From positions 1-54,176 of the forward strand of contig NZ_JAHHIU010000108.1 in the NCBI RefSeq assembly GCF_024539815.1: a DNA stretch of 54,176 nt, read 5' to 3'. The notes under the pieces were generated by a model that searched no databases, had not been told where the DNA came from, and saw nothing but the letters and a program-made list of their open reading frames with translations. This document shows, in pieces, positions 43,829 to 52,306 of the stretch. Both the position numbers and the translations under genes were made by a program. Within the stretch, counting starts at the first letter, position 1. Each line of letters begins with the position of its first letter. The DNA is from Streptomyces hayashii (GTDB lineage Bacteria > Actinomycetota > Actinomycetes > Streptomycetales > Streptomycetaceae).

Positions 43829-43858
43829 AGCCTAGCCATCGCGTGTCTTCGGCGACAA
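43829..43858 (-). promoter_or_regulatory. Candidate promoter of the RiPP operon
   Basis: On the minus strand TTGTCG (43858-43853) and TAGGCT (43834-43829) are separated by 18 bases, in a locally less GC-rich patch. Initiation would be near 43822, about 80 bases before the MFS start. Confidence 0.45.
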
Positions 43859-44376
43859 GTGGCGAACAGTGCGCAATCACCACCCGATAAGCGGACATGG
43901 CCGAGGATCGACTGGCCAACGTCATGGATCCGGGCAAGCGGGCCGAGCGCGGGGACCGGACGGCTCCGCGACGGCTCGGCGGCGGTGCGAAACCTTCCGC
44001 TTCACAGGCGCACAGCGACCCGGCCGCCGTGCGGGCGTCGGCTCGCGGCGGGCGAACGGCGTTCCCAGCGCGGCACGCATCGCTGTTCACCGCACTCGGC
44101 GCGGCGACCCGGGCGCCGCGCACGGCCCGAGCAACGGTTGCGCAGCCGAACTCCGTTGACCGTCAACGATGGTGATGGCCCATCAGGCATGACGCGCGTA
44201 GCCCGGAGTGCCTCCCGGCCGTCTCCCCGACGTCCGCGGCGACGGAGGGAGGCATTGGCCGACAATCCACCTTCAGGGCCGATGGATACCGGCCAGAAAG
44301 CCGGGAGGCGACCCGCTCGCCGTAGATCTCCGCGTGCGGCTCGGTGACCCGCTCGCAGATCTCCGGGCCCAGCGCT
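43859..44376. other. Intergenic region with a perfect palindrome
   Basis: No intact gene was seen. CGTTGAC-C-GTCAACG (44154-44168) is a perfect 7-1-7 palindrome of operator type. On the minus strand, the stretch near 44390-44310 reads CERVTEPHAEIYGERVAS with GC-rich third positions, faintly like an IS256-type transposase segment, but the frame then decays. Confidence 0.4.
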
Positions 44377-44413
44377 TTTACATCCGCTTGCCGCACCAGG
44401 TATCTTGCATCGC
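44377..44413 (+). promoter_or_regulatory. Promoter giving a leaderless PadR mRNA
   Basis: TTTACA (44377-44382), 18 bases, then TATCTT (44401-44406) form a good housekeeping-type promoter. The ATG at 44414 is 7 bases after the -10, so the transcript should start at or next to the ATG. No ribosome site is present. Confidence 0.6.
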
Positions 44414-44788
44414 ATGGAACCAGGTGATTCGACCAAGCAGGCCCGGGCGGCGGCCCAGCTGCGCAAGGGCGTCCTGGAGTACTGCGTACTCGCCCTGATG
44501 CGCGACCGCCCCCGCTACGGAGTGGAACTCCTCCACGCCCTGGAGGAGTCCGGCGCCCTGGCCACCAGCCAGGGCACGGTCTACCCGTTGCTCTCCCGGC
44601 TCCGCCGCGACGACCTGGTCACCACCACCTGGCAGGAGTCCGCCTCCGGACCGCCCCGTCGCTACTACGCGCTCACCGACAGCGGCCGGGCCGCGCTCGA
44701 CGAGTTCACCCGCGTCTGGCCCGGCTTCCGCGACGCCGTCGACGCCTTCCTGACCACCCCGCACCCCTCCACCGGAGACACCGCATGA
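44414..44788 (+). CDS. PadR-family transcriptional regulator
   Basis: A 124-residue PadR regulator: QLRKGVLEYCVLALMRDRPRYGVELLHALEESGALATSQGTVYPLLSRLRRDDLVTTTWQESASGPPRRYYALTDSGRAALDEF, a winged helix with the PadR YPLLSRLRRDDLV recognition part and the RRYYALTDSG wing. Its stop overlaps the next gene by an ATGA, so both are translated together. It probably represses this pair until a signal binds, and its promoter gives a leaderless mRNA. Confidence 0.92.
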   Translation: MEPGDSTKQARAAAQLRKGVLEYCVLALMRDRPRYGVELLHALEESGALATSQGTVYPLLSRLRRDDLVTTTWQESASGPPRRYYALTDSGRAALDEFTRVWPGFRDAVDAFLTTPHPSTGDTA

Positions 44789-45375
44789 AGGCCACTGCCG
44801 ACCCCGTACGCGACTACCTCTCCGCCGTCGAACGCGAGGGCTCCGCCCTCCCCGCCGACCGCCGTCAGGAACTCGTCGCCGACCTCGCCGAACACATCGA
44901 GGTGACCCGCGCCGAACGCCCCCACGCCTCGATCGGCGAGATACTCGCGGAGCTGGGGGACCCCCGCGCGATCGCGGCGACGGCGCTGGCCGAGGCGGGT
45001 GACGGGAGCGCGGAGTTCTCGGCCCGCAGCGGTGCGAGCGCACCCGCCGGACGCGGCAAGGTGCACCCCCTGGTCCCGCTCCTCATGCTCACCCTCTCGC
45101 TGCCCTTCATGATGGTCTTCCCCGACCTCCCCGGGCCGCTGTTCGGCGTCCTGTTCCGCATCACCGGCGCGGTGCTTCTCTGCACCTCCGTGCACTGGAC
45201 CACCGTCCAGAAGACCACCGGCGTACTGCTCACCGCCGTCCTGCCGAGCGCCGTCATCGCCACCTGGAACCTGTCGGGCGCCCCGGCCGGCACCCCGTCC
45301 CTCGTGGCCAACCTGACAACGCTCGTCCTGCTGGTCGGCGCGGCCGCATGGCTCTGGCGGATCCGCCGAGCCTGA
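44785..45375 (+). CDS. HAAS-domain membrane protein coupled to PadR
   Basis: A 196-residue protein. Residues 1-70 form a HAAS-type helical domain (VRDYLSAVEREGSALPADRRQELVADLAEHIEVTRAER, then ILAELGDPRAIAATAL). Four hydrophobic segments follow (VPLLMLTLSLPFMMVFP, FGVLFRITGAVLLCTSVHW, LLTAVLPSAVIATWNL and LTTLVLLVGAAAWLWRI). HAAS domains accompany PadR regulators and are thought to act in membrane-stress sensing. The ATGA overlap with the PadR gene makes a clear operon. The precise signal is unknown. Confidence 0.85.
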   Translation: MKATADPVRDYLSAVEREGSALPADRRQELVADLAEHIEVTRAERPHASIGEILAELGDPRAIAATALAEAGDGSAEFSARSGASAPAGRGKVHPLVPLLMLTLSLPFMMVFPDLPGPLFGVLFRITGAVLLCTSVHWTTVQKTTGVLLTAVLPSAVIATWNLSGAPAGTPSLVANLTTLVLLVGAAAWLWRIRRA

Positions 45376-45478
45376 GACCGAGCGGGGACCCGCCGATGCG
45401 CGCGGCGCCGGTGACAAGATCAGCCGCAGGTGAACCTGTCGCCGGCACGGCGCCGGTCGCACCGAGGAGAACGGCGGT

Positions 45479-45973
45479 TCACCTGACGCGGCCCTCACCC
45501 CCGTCGGACTCCTCTGCCTCTTCCTCGTCGGGAAGGTGGACGTCGTCGACGGCGATGTTCACCTCGACCACCTCCAGGCCGGTCATCCGCTCCACCGCGC
45601 CGATGACGTCGGTGCGGACGTCACCGGTCACCTCGACGATGGAGACGCCGTACTCGACGACGACGTTCAGGTCCACGGCGGCCTGGCGCTCGCCGACCTC
45701 GACCTTCACTCCCTGAGTGACCGAGCCGCCTCCGCCCCCGCCGGGGACGCGGTCCCGCATGGCGCCGAAGGCGCGGGCCACGCCTCCGCCGAGATGGTGG
45801 ATCCCCGGCACCTCACGGGCGGCCAAGCCCGCGATCTTGGCCACCACGCCGTCCGCCATGGTGGTCTTCCCCCTGGTCTCCGCCGGTGCGTCGGCCCCGG
45901 TCCGGCCCTTCAGCGTGCTCACTCCTGCCTCGGGCCGGCCGGCCGAGCCGACGCTGGTCGTGGTGTCCGTCAT
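45479..45973 (-). CDS. Asp23/Gls24 family envelope stress protein
   Basis: A 164-residue protein. After a low-complexity N-terminus, the Asp23 domain reads KTTMADGVVAKIAGLAAREVPGIHHLG and, after a glycine run GGGGGGS, VKVEVGERQAAVDLNVVVEYGVSIVEVTGDVRTDVIGAVERMTGLEVVEVNIAVDDVHLP. The family coats the inner face of the membrane or responds to envelope stress. The start at 45973 has GAGG upstream. The tail is very acidic (DEEEAEESDGG). Other Asp23 genes often come in groups; here only one is seen. Confidence 0.9.
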   Translation of the reverse strand: MTDTTTSVGSAGRPEAGVSTLKGRTGADAPAETRGKTTMADGVVAKIAGLAAREVPGIHHLGGGVARAFGAMRDRVPGGGGGGSVTQGVKVEVGERQAAVDLNVVVEYGVSIVEVTGDVRTDVIGAVERMTGLEVVEVNIAVDDVHLPDEEEAEESDGGEGRVR

Positions 45974-46362
45974 GGCGATCGCCTCAGCTTTTGTCCGATG
46001 TGCTGTGCGGGCTCCGGGTACCCGTACCGCGCGACCCGCTACCGCGCGATCCGAGAACGGGATCGGACGACGAAGGACGGCGCCCGGCTGCCGTCCGTCC
46101 CGCCGCTCCCGTCGCCCCCGCTTCAGCTCTGCCGGGCGGCGCATGGTGGTCCCGCCGGGCACGGAACTGTCTCCGCCGCCTTCGGGCCCGCCCGCTGTGA
46201 CCGCCCCGTCTCACGCAGAGCACCACGGTCTCCGCTCGGCTCGGGACGGGGGTACGGTGACGGTACCGAGCGCACCTCGCACGCCGTCATCCGTTTCGGC
46301 GTCGCCCTCGGGGAACGGCAATCCCGGAGCGCATCGCGTCCGGCCGGAAATGAGCCGCCCCA
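45974..46362. other. Intergenic region with a direct repeat
   Basis: No gene was seen. TACCGCGCGACCCG (46025-46038) and TACCGCGCGATCCG (46040-46053) are adjacent direct repeats upstream of the Asp23 gene. Nothing else stands out. Confidence 0.45.
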
Positions 46363-47553
46363 ATGAGCCTGATGAGCCTCGGAGTATTCGCCTCCTCGCA
46401 CAAGGAGAACGAGTTCCGGCTTCCGCTGCACCCCAGCCACCTCGAACGGATCCCGCAGGACCTACGCGAGAAGATCTTCCTCGAACAGGGTTACGGGCGA
46501 AAGTTCGGCGTCGGCGACGACGCGCTGCGGCCCCTCGTCGCAGGCCTGCGCACCCGTGCGGACCTGGTCGCCGGGTGTGACGTCCTGCTGCTGCCGAAAC
46601 CGACGCACGAGGACGTCGCCGAGCTGCGCGAGGGCCAGGTGCTGTGGGGGTGGCCGCACTGCGTGCAGGACGAGAAGATGACCCAGCTCGCCGTCGACCG
46701 GCGGCTGACGCTGATCGCCTGGGAGGCCATGAACCACTGGACCTCCACCGGCGCCTTCAGCGTCCATGTGTTCCACAAGAACAACGAGCTCGCCGGCTAC
46801 TGCTCGGTGCTGCACGCCCTGCAGCTCGGCGGGCTGACCGGCAGCTACGGACGCCGTCTGCGAGCCGCGGTCATCAGCTTCGGCGCCACGGCTCGCGGAG
46901 CGGTCACGGGGTTGGGCGCCATGGGGATCTCCGACGTCACGGTGCTCACCCAGCGTGCCGCGGCGGCGGTGGCCTCGCCGATGTCGTCGGTGGTGATGGG
47001 CCACTTCAAGGAGGACGAGGACGATCCGTCCCGACTGTGCGCCGTCACCGGCGCCGGTTCGATGCCGCTGGCGGAGTACCTGGCCGGATTCGACGTCATC
47101 GTCAATTGCATCCTGCAGGACACCGACGCGCCGCTGACGTTCGTCACCGACGAGGAACTCGCCCTGTTCCGGCCCGGGACCCTCTTCATCGACGTCTCCT
47201 GCGACGAGGGCATGGGATTCGAATGGGCCCGTCCGACGACCTTCGGCGAGCCGATGCTCGCGATGGGGCAGGGCTGCCACTACTACGCGGTGGATCACAG
47301 CCCGTCCCACCTGTGGAACTCCGCCACCTGGGAGATCAGCGAGGCCCTCCTTCCCTATCTGCGCAAGGTCATGAGCGGCCCGGCGGCGTGGGACAGCGAC
47401 GTGACGGTCCAGAAGGCCATCGAGATCCGCGACGGCGTCGTCCGGAACCCGAAGATCCTGTCCTTCCAGCACCGGCAAGCCGCGTATCCCCACACTCTCG
47501 ACGCCCCGGCGGTTCCTCCGCCGCACCCGCAGCCGCACAGTTCATCCGTGTGA
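46363..47553 (+). CDS. AlaDH/PNT-like dehydrogenase, N5-(carboxyethyl)ornithine synthase-like
   Basis: A 396-residue NAD(P)-dependent enzyme. The N-terminal AlaDH/PNT part has LGVFASSHKENEFRLPLHPSH and LLLPKPTHEDVAELREGQVLWGWPHCVQDEKMTQLAVD. A Rossmann domain follows with AVISFGATARGAVTGLGAMG and later SCDEGMGFEWARPTTFGEP. The family links an amino acid to pyruvate or reduces such adducts; N5-(carboxyethyl)ornithine synthase is the closest named function I recall. The proline-rich tail is probably disordered. No strong ribosome site precedes the ATG. No opine-pathway partner is nearby. Confidence 0.8.
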   Translation: MSLMSLGVFASSHKENEFRLPLHPSHLERIPQDLREKIFLEQGYGRKFGVGDDALRPLVAGLRTRADLVAGCDVLLLPKPTHEDVAELREGQVLWGWPHCVQDEKMTQLAVDRRLTLIAWEAMNHWTSTGAFSVHVFHKNNELAGYCSVLHALQLGGLTGSYGRRLRAAVISFGATARGAVTGLGAMGISDVTVLTQRAAAAVASPMSSVVMGHFKEDEDDPSRLCAVTGAGSMPLAEYLAGFDVIVNCILQDTDAPLTFVTDEELALFRPGTLFIDVSCDEGMGFEWARPTTFGEPMLAMGQGCHYYAVDHSPSHLWNSATWEISEALLPYLRKVMSGPAAWDSDVTVQKAIEIRDGVVRNPKILSFQHRQAAYPHTLDAPAVPPPHPQPHSSSV

Positions 47554-47768
47554 CCGGCTGGTCGCGTCTCCGCGGCACCCCATGTCCTTTTCCCAGGGGA
47601 ACGGCAAGGGGCGGACGCGAACTTCGAGGTGCCGGCGCCGGTGCTGGTGCTGGTGCCGACGCCGTCGGGCTGCGCGGGTGAGATTTCTTCCGTTCTCCTG
47701 TCACATCGCGCCGCCGGGCTCCGTCAGGTCAGTGGAAGCAACGCCACGACCTCAAGGAGCCGTCCACC

Positions 47769-48275
47769 ATGAAGGCACGCACGATCACCGAGAAGATCCC
47801 GATGACTCCGCGGATGACCGAAGATCCCGCGCAGCTCGTTCCCGAGCTGGCGGATGTGTCGGCGGCGCTGTTCAAGCTCGTGGGAAACGGTTCGGTGCCG
47901 CGTTCCACGGTCAGTCTCGTCCAACTGCGCGCGGGCCAGATCGTCGGCAGCACCTACCTGACCGTTCTGCACACGGGATTCCTGCGCAAGGCAGGTGAGA
48001 CCGACGAACGGATCGCGTCGGTGTCGTCCTGGACCGACTCGCCGTACTTCACCGAAGCCGAGCGGGCCGCGCTGGCGCTCGTGGAGGCCGTGCTCCAGCC
48101 GTCGGCGCACGGCGAGCGGGTTCCCGACGAGCTGTACGCCCGGGTGGCAGAGCACTACGACGCCAAGGCGCTTGCCACCCTGATGTTCGCGATCGGGCAG
48201 ATCAACTTCTTCATCGCCGTGGCCCTCGTCGCCAAGCCCGTACCCGGCCGGGGATTCAGGGAGCCTTGGAACTAG
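47769..48275 (+). CDS. Carboxymuconolactone decarboxylase-fold protein lacking CxxC
   Basis: A 168-residue helical protein of the AhpD/CMD fold: VPRSTVSLVQLRAGQIVGSTYLTVLHTGFLRKAGETDERI aligns with the usual LRASQINGCAYCVDMHTRDARAAGETEQRL. Both active-site cysteines are replaced (S61 and L64), while H68 and the acidic E77 remain. It cannot act as a peroxidase through that pair. It may be a binding protein or use a different chemistry. AAGGAG precedes the ATG. A small GGAAC-TAG-GTTCC hairpin overlaps the stop. Confidence 0.88.
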   Translation: MKARTITEKIPMTPRMTEDPAQLVPELADVSAALFKLVGNGSVPRSTVSLVQLRAGQIVGSTYLTVLHTGFLRKAGETDERIASVSSWTDSPYFTEAERAALALVEAVLQPSAHGERVPDELYARVAEHYDAKALATLMFAIGQINFFIAVALVAKPVPGRGFREPWN

Positions 48276-48312
48276 GTTCCCCCGGATCCCCGGCAGGCCT
48301 TGGTCCCAGGTC

Positions 48313-49689
48313 CTAGTCCTGCAAGGGGACCCAGGCGCGCTCGCCCGCGTCGTTCGTGCCGAACCAGTAGTGCGGCATGCCCTTGATGCTCGTCGTGTGG
48401 AACGGGCGGCCGTCGTCGTCGATGCGGATCGTGCCGGTGCGGCCCTGCGAGGACCAGTCGAGTTCGAGGTACCAGCGGGCGTCGTAGGTCTGCGTCGTCG
48501 CGTTGACGAGCAGCACCTCCGGGTCCTCGGCGGAGACGCGATAAGGGAAGTGCACGGCGGGGACGCGGTTTCCGGTGTCGGCGCCGTCCGTCGGACGGGT
48601 GATCGGGCGGTCGGCGTCGAGGTTCACGGTGAAGCTGCGGGGCGTGATGTCGCCGCCGCAGCCCTCGCCCATGGAGTACGCGTTCCCGGAGGCCGGGCGC
48701 TCACGGCTGACGATGCGGACGTGGAGCGCCTCCAGGACCACGGCGGTGGACGACAGCCCCTGTACCGAGATCTGCACCGTCGTCTCCCGCCCGTGTGCCG
48801 CGCCCTGCGTCGACGCCCAGGCCCCGGCGTCCTGCTCCACCGGCGGCGGAGGCACTTGAGCGGGCGGCTTGTCGACGACGTAGTCGTGGCCGCAGCCCTT
48901 GTTCCAGACCAAGGAGTCGGTGCTCAGGGCCAGGGGCGCCTTGGCGGTCGGCCTCGCGACGGAGGCGGGATCGTGTCCGGTGGCGGACGGGGCGGGAGCG
49001 GTCTGCCCGGCACCAGGCGACGCGGAGCTGCGGGAAGGGGCAGTGGAGGCCTTTGCCGACGGTGTCGCCGGACGGAGGGGCGCGCCGGGGGCGGTCGTCC
49101 GCGGACCCGGGCGGGAGGCGTCCGCCTTGGAGGAACGGTCGTTCGTCAGGATGTACGCGCTGGTCAGAGTGGTGAGCACCGCGCAGACGACCGCGGTGGA
49201 CGCCAGCACCCGTCGGCGGCGGTACCAGGGTCGAGGAGTGGGGGAGGGCGCGGATCCGTCCGGGTCGGGAGCGTCCCCGGGTCGCTCCACGGAGCCGATC
49301 TCCTCGACGGGCCGCCCGGCTCCGGCGAGTTCCCCGGTTTCGACGGGCGCCCCGGCCCCGGCGGGTCGCCTGTCCGGTGCCGTCGCCCAGGACGGCACCG
49401 GAACCGCCGCCTCCACGGAACCGCCGGCACGCACCCGCTGCCGAGCCGCCACCGCCGCCAACCACAGCCGGTGCAGTTCGAGTCGCTCCTGCGGCGTCGC
49501 CCCGCAGAAGGCCGCGAGCCGCTCCACGGGGGAGAAGTCCTGCGGCACCGCCTCGCCCGCGCAGTACCGGTGCAGCGTGGAGGTGTTCATGTTGAGGCGA
49601 CGGGCCAGGGAGCCATAGCTCCGGTCCGTACGCCCCTTCAGTCGGCGCAGCAGCGCCGCGAACTCCTCGACATCGTCCCGACCCGACAC
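48313..49689 (-). CDS. HTH-membrane protein with extracytoplasmic domain
   Basis: A 458-residue protein. Residues 1-85 are an XRE-like HTH (FAALLRRLKGRTDRSYGSLARRLNMNTSTLHRYCAGEAVPQ). A proline-rich linker leads to one membrane helix (RRVLASTAVVCAVLTTLTSAYIL). A Ser/Ala/Pro-rich outer linker and a C-terminal beta-rich domain follow (LSTDSLVWNKGCGHDYVVDKPP to VLLVNATTQTYDARWYLELDW). The architecture suits a one-component sensor that binds an outside ligand. Similar long proteins are frequent in Streptomyces. Its target is unknown. Confidence 0.85.
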   Translation of the reverse strand: MSGRDDVEEFAALLRRLKGRTDRSYGSLARRLNMNTSTLHRYCAGEAVPQDFSPVERLAAFCGATPQERLELHRLWLAAVAARQRVRAGGSVEAAVPVPSWATAPDRRPAGAGAPVETGELAGAGRPVEEIGSVERPGDAPDPDGSAPSPTPRPWYRRRRVLASTAVVCAVLTTLTSAYILTNDRSSKADASRPGPRTTAPGAPLRPATPSAKASTAPSRSSASPGAGQTAPAPSATGHDPASVARPTAKAPLALSTDSLVWNKGCGHDYVVDKPPAQVPPPPVEQDAGAWASTQGAAHGRETTVQISVQGLSSTAVVLEALHVRIVSRERPASGNAYSMGEGCGGDITPRSFTVNLDADRPITRPTDGADTGNRVPAVHFPYRVSAEDPEVLLVNATTQTYDARWYLELDWSSQGRTGTIRIDDDGRPFHTTSIKGMPHYWFGTNDAGERAWVPLQD

Positions 49690-50065
49690 CGTTCCTCCGT
49701 CGTCCGCCTGCGATCCCGTATCTCAGGCACTCATATATCTGCACGTCAGATGGGCTGGGATGGTTCCACGGTCGCCAAGGTGACGACACTCGTCGCACCG
49801 GACTCCGGTGACCGGCGATGCTCTTGGCGTCGCCCTGACCAGGCCCTGGCGGGAGTTCTATCTGTCTGCCGCCGAACAACGAGACCGTGTTCACGAACGC
49901 CTGCAGCGTCACCGGAGTCAGGATCTCCAGCAGTTCCACCCGGTGATCCGGCTGAACGTCCCGGCTCGCCCGACTGGGCTGTTTGCAGCAACGGGAAGCG
50001 CGCCGGCACCTGCGGCCGGTGAGGCTTGACGTGCAACTGCCCGTCGCCCATCTTCTGGAGCCTGA
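49690..50065. other. Intergenic region
   Basis: No gene was seen. The A/T-rich CATATATCTG patch near 49732-49742 is probably in the promoter of the leftward HTH-membrane gene, but no clear -35/-10 pair could be assigned. Confidence 0.3.
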
Positions 50066-51256
50066 ATGCCTCTGTGCCCCGCGCGGTCTCTTCGTGCCGT
50101 GCTGCGATCACGTCTTGGGTCCGTGCTCGTCATCGCGATCGCCTCTTCGGCGGTCCTGGTACCGGTGGCCGCGGGCGCCGCCACCGGGCCCGCGAAGGAC
50201 CGGACGCTGCAGGAGCAGATCGACCGCTTCGTGAGCGAGCCCGGCGGGCCGCCCGGAATCATCGCCGTGCTGCGCGACGGCAAGCGGACCCGTGTGCTCC
50301 GGGCCGGAGTCGCGGACCTGGCGACGGGCCGCCGACCGCAGGCGACGGACCACATGCGCATCGCGAGCACGGCCAAGGCCTTCAGCGGAGCGGTCGCGCT
50401 GTCCCTCGTCGACCGCGGCGCGCTGAGTCTCGACGACACCCTGCTCCGGCGCCTCCCCAAGCTTCCGCGCGCCTGGGGTCAGGTGACGCTGCGACAGCTG
50501 CTCAACCACACCAGCGGGCTGCCGGACTACTCGCGGGATCCCGAGTTCACTGCGGTGATCGCCGCCGACCCACGCCACCACTTCGACTCGCATCACCTGC
50601 TCGACTACGTGGCCGACGAGCCCCTGCGGTTCCGTCCGGGCAGCCGGTACGGGTACTCCAACTCCGACAACATCGCCGTCGCCCTGATGGCGGAGGCGGT
50701 CACCGGAGCCCCGTACGAAGAACTGCTGCGGGTACTGGTGTACCGGCCGCTGGGCCTGCGCGACACCAGCCTGCCGCAGGGCTACCGCCTGCCCAAGCCC
50801 TACCTGCACGGGTACGACATGAGCGACCCCGCGTCTCCGCAGGACGTCAGCGAAGTCTTCAGCGCCTCCGGCGCGTGGGCCTCGGGCGGCATCGTCTCCA
50901 CCCCGCTCGACATGACCCGCTTCATCCGCGGCTACGCCTCTGGCGCGCTGTACGGCAGGGACGTCGTGCGGGAGCAGCGCCGGTGGATCGAGGGTGCGTC
51001 CGAGCCCGCCGGTCCGGGGCGCAACAAGGCGGGCCTGGGGATCTTCCGCTACTCGACACGGTGCGGCGTCGTGCTGGGCCACACCGGCAACTTCCCCGGC
51101 TACACGCAACTGGTGGCCGCCACCCCCGACGGCCGGCGATCACTGACGTTCTCGATCACGAGCCAGATCAGCGCGACCAGCGATCCCGCGCGGCTGGAGC
51201 GCCTGCGCGCCATTCAGGAGAACTACGTCTGCGCCCTGCTGCACGACAGGCGGTGA
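50066..51256 (+). CDS. Secreted serine hydrolase, beta-lactamase/DD-peptidase family
   Basis: A 396-residue exported enzyme. The signal peptide includes SVLVIAIASSAVLVPVAAGAA. The class C fold has SxxK in RIASTAKAF (nucleophile serine and lysine), YSN in GYSNSDNIAV and the third motif region HTGNFPGYTQ. Such proteins are D-Ala-D-Ala carboxypeptidases, beta-lactamases or esterases; HTG rather than KTG points towards carboxypeptidase or esterase. It is most likely active on wall peptides. GGAG precedes the ATG. Confidence 0.9.
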   Translation: MPLCPARSLRAVLRSRLGSVLVIAIASSAVLVPVAAGAATGPAKDRTLQEQIDRFVSEPGGPPGIIAVLRDGKRTRVLRAGVADLATGRRPQATDHMRIASTAKAFSGAVALSLVDRGALSLDDTLLRRLPKLPRAWGQVTLRQLLNHTSGLPDYSRDPEFTAVIAADPRHHFDSHHLLDYVADEPLRFRPGSRYGYSNSDNIAVALMAEAVTGAPYEELLRVLVYRPLGLRDTSLPQGYRLPKPYLHGYDMSDPASPQDVSEVFSASGAWASGGIVSTPLDMTRFIRGYASGALYGRDVVREQRRWIEGASEPAGPGRNKAGLGIFRYSTRCGVVLGHTGNFPGYTQLVAATPDGRRSLTFSITSQISATSDPARLERLRAIQENYVCALLHDRR

Positions 51257-51411
51257 CCGTGCCGCACGGTCGTCCATGAGCGACTCCTTCACAAGGCGGG
51301 GTCGGTGTCGCTCGCGACCGGGGAGCTGGGGGACGGAAGGGGCGCGGACGGTCAACGCGTCGCGGTGACTGCGCCATTGGCTGTCAGTGTGCTCGGGTAC
51401 CGTCACGCGGT

Positions 51412-51894
51412 ATGAGCGATCAGCCTTTTGTGGTGAGCGTCCGCCGTGCGCAGCCGGCCGATGTCTCCGGACTGGTGGCGTGCAGTAGCGCACTGTTCGC
51501 CGAGGACGCGGGCACGAGAGATCCGAGCGTCTACTTGGGCTGGCCCCGTGAGTTCGGGCCCGAACGCTTCGCCGCGGGCCTGGACGACCCGACCAGGCTC
51601 TTGCTCGTGGCGGACTGCGACGGGGAGATCGTGGGACACCTCGCCGGAGCCGCCGCTGAGGGGTCTGCCATGAGGCCGGTCAAGGTCGCGACGCTCGTGA
51701 GCATGTATGTACAGCCGGCTCACCGCCGTGGCGGTCTCGGAGCGCGCATGGTCGCGCAGTTCTCTTCCTGGGCGAGGGAGGTGGGGGCCGAACTGGCCGA
51801 GGTGACTGCGTACGCCGGCAACGCCGATGCGATCCGCTTCTACGAGCGGAACGGTTTCGCGGGTCACTCGGTGACGTTGCGGACGGCGTGGTGA
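51412..51894 (+). CDS. GNAT-family N-acetyltransferase
   Basis: A 160-residue GNAT enzyme: VSVRRAQPADVSGLVACSSALF at the start, LLLVADCDGEIVGHLAG, the acetyl-CoA loop region LVSMYVQPAHRRGGLGARMVAQF and the C-terminal AYAGNADAIRFYERNGFAGHSVTL. It is a better match to the classic family than the copy at 21381. The acceptor is unknown. Confidence 0.92.
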   Translation: MSDQPFVVSVRRAQPADVSGLVACSSALFAEDAGTRDPSVYLGWPREFGPERFAAGLDDPTRLLLVADCDGEIVGHLAGAAAEGSAMRPVKVATLVSMYVQPAHRRGGLGARMVAQFSSWAREVGAELAEVTAYAGNADAIRFYERNGFAGHSVTLRTAW

Positions 51895-52116
51895 TTCCTC
51901 GGGCGTGCCGGAGGGGGCAGGCGTCCGGCTGGTGACCGCGGGGCGCCGTTGACGGTCCGAGGGCCGATCCCTCGCCTGTCCGTCGGCGGACCCCGTCGCC
52001 TGCCCGAGTTCGGCCGTGACCAGCACCGGGACATCGGCGGCGACGGTGGCCGTACGTATCGGCTGAAACGCGGTGCGGATGCCCCCGCGGGACCCCTTAC
52101 CGCTGCCTCATCCTGC

Positions 52117-52180
52117 TAGAATATCGGCCATCACCTGAGCCTTCTCAGTGCGGATTTCGATCCGCCGGGGAGGCTTTTTT
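52117..52180 (+). ncRNA. Possible short transcript ending in a strong terminator
   Basis: TAGAAT (52117-52122) is a near-consensus -10. Initiation near 52129 would give a transcript of only about 50 bases ending at the terminator below. No good -35 was found. It could be a small RNA, a leader attenuator for the downstream reductase or just the end of the GNAT mRNA. The remaining part of the 412-base gap 51895-52306 holds no gene. Confidence 0.35.
52139..52180 (+). terminator. Intrinsic terminator with UUCG loop and six U
   Basis: GCGGAT-TTCG-ATCCGC (52150-52165) is a perfect stem with a UUCG tetraloop. It is extended by GCCTTCTC (52139-52146) pairing with GGGGAGGC (52167-52174), including two G-U pairs. 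TTTTTT (52175-52180) follows directly. This is the only canonical U-tract terminator I see in the window. Confidence 0.85.
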
Positions 52181-52306
52181 CATGCCCGGGGCCGTCCGCC
52201 CCGGAACCCGTGGACCCGTACGGAGCGCTCGCCCCGCCAAGCGGCCTGAATGCGTCGCGCCCGTCGGTTCCGCCCTCCGAAGCAGCGACCAGAGGAGATC
52301 CACGCC

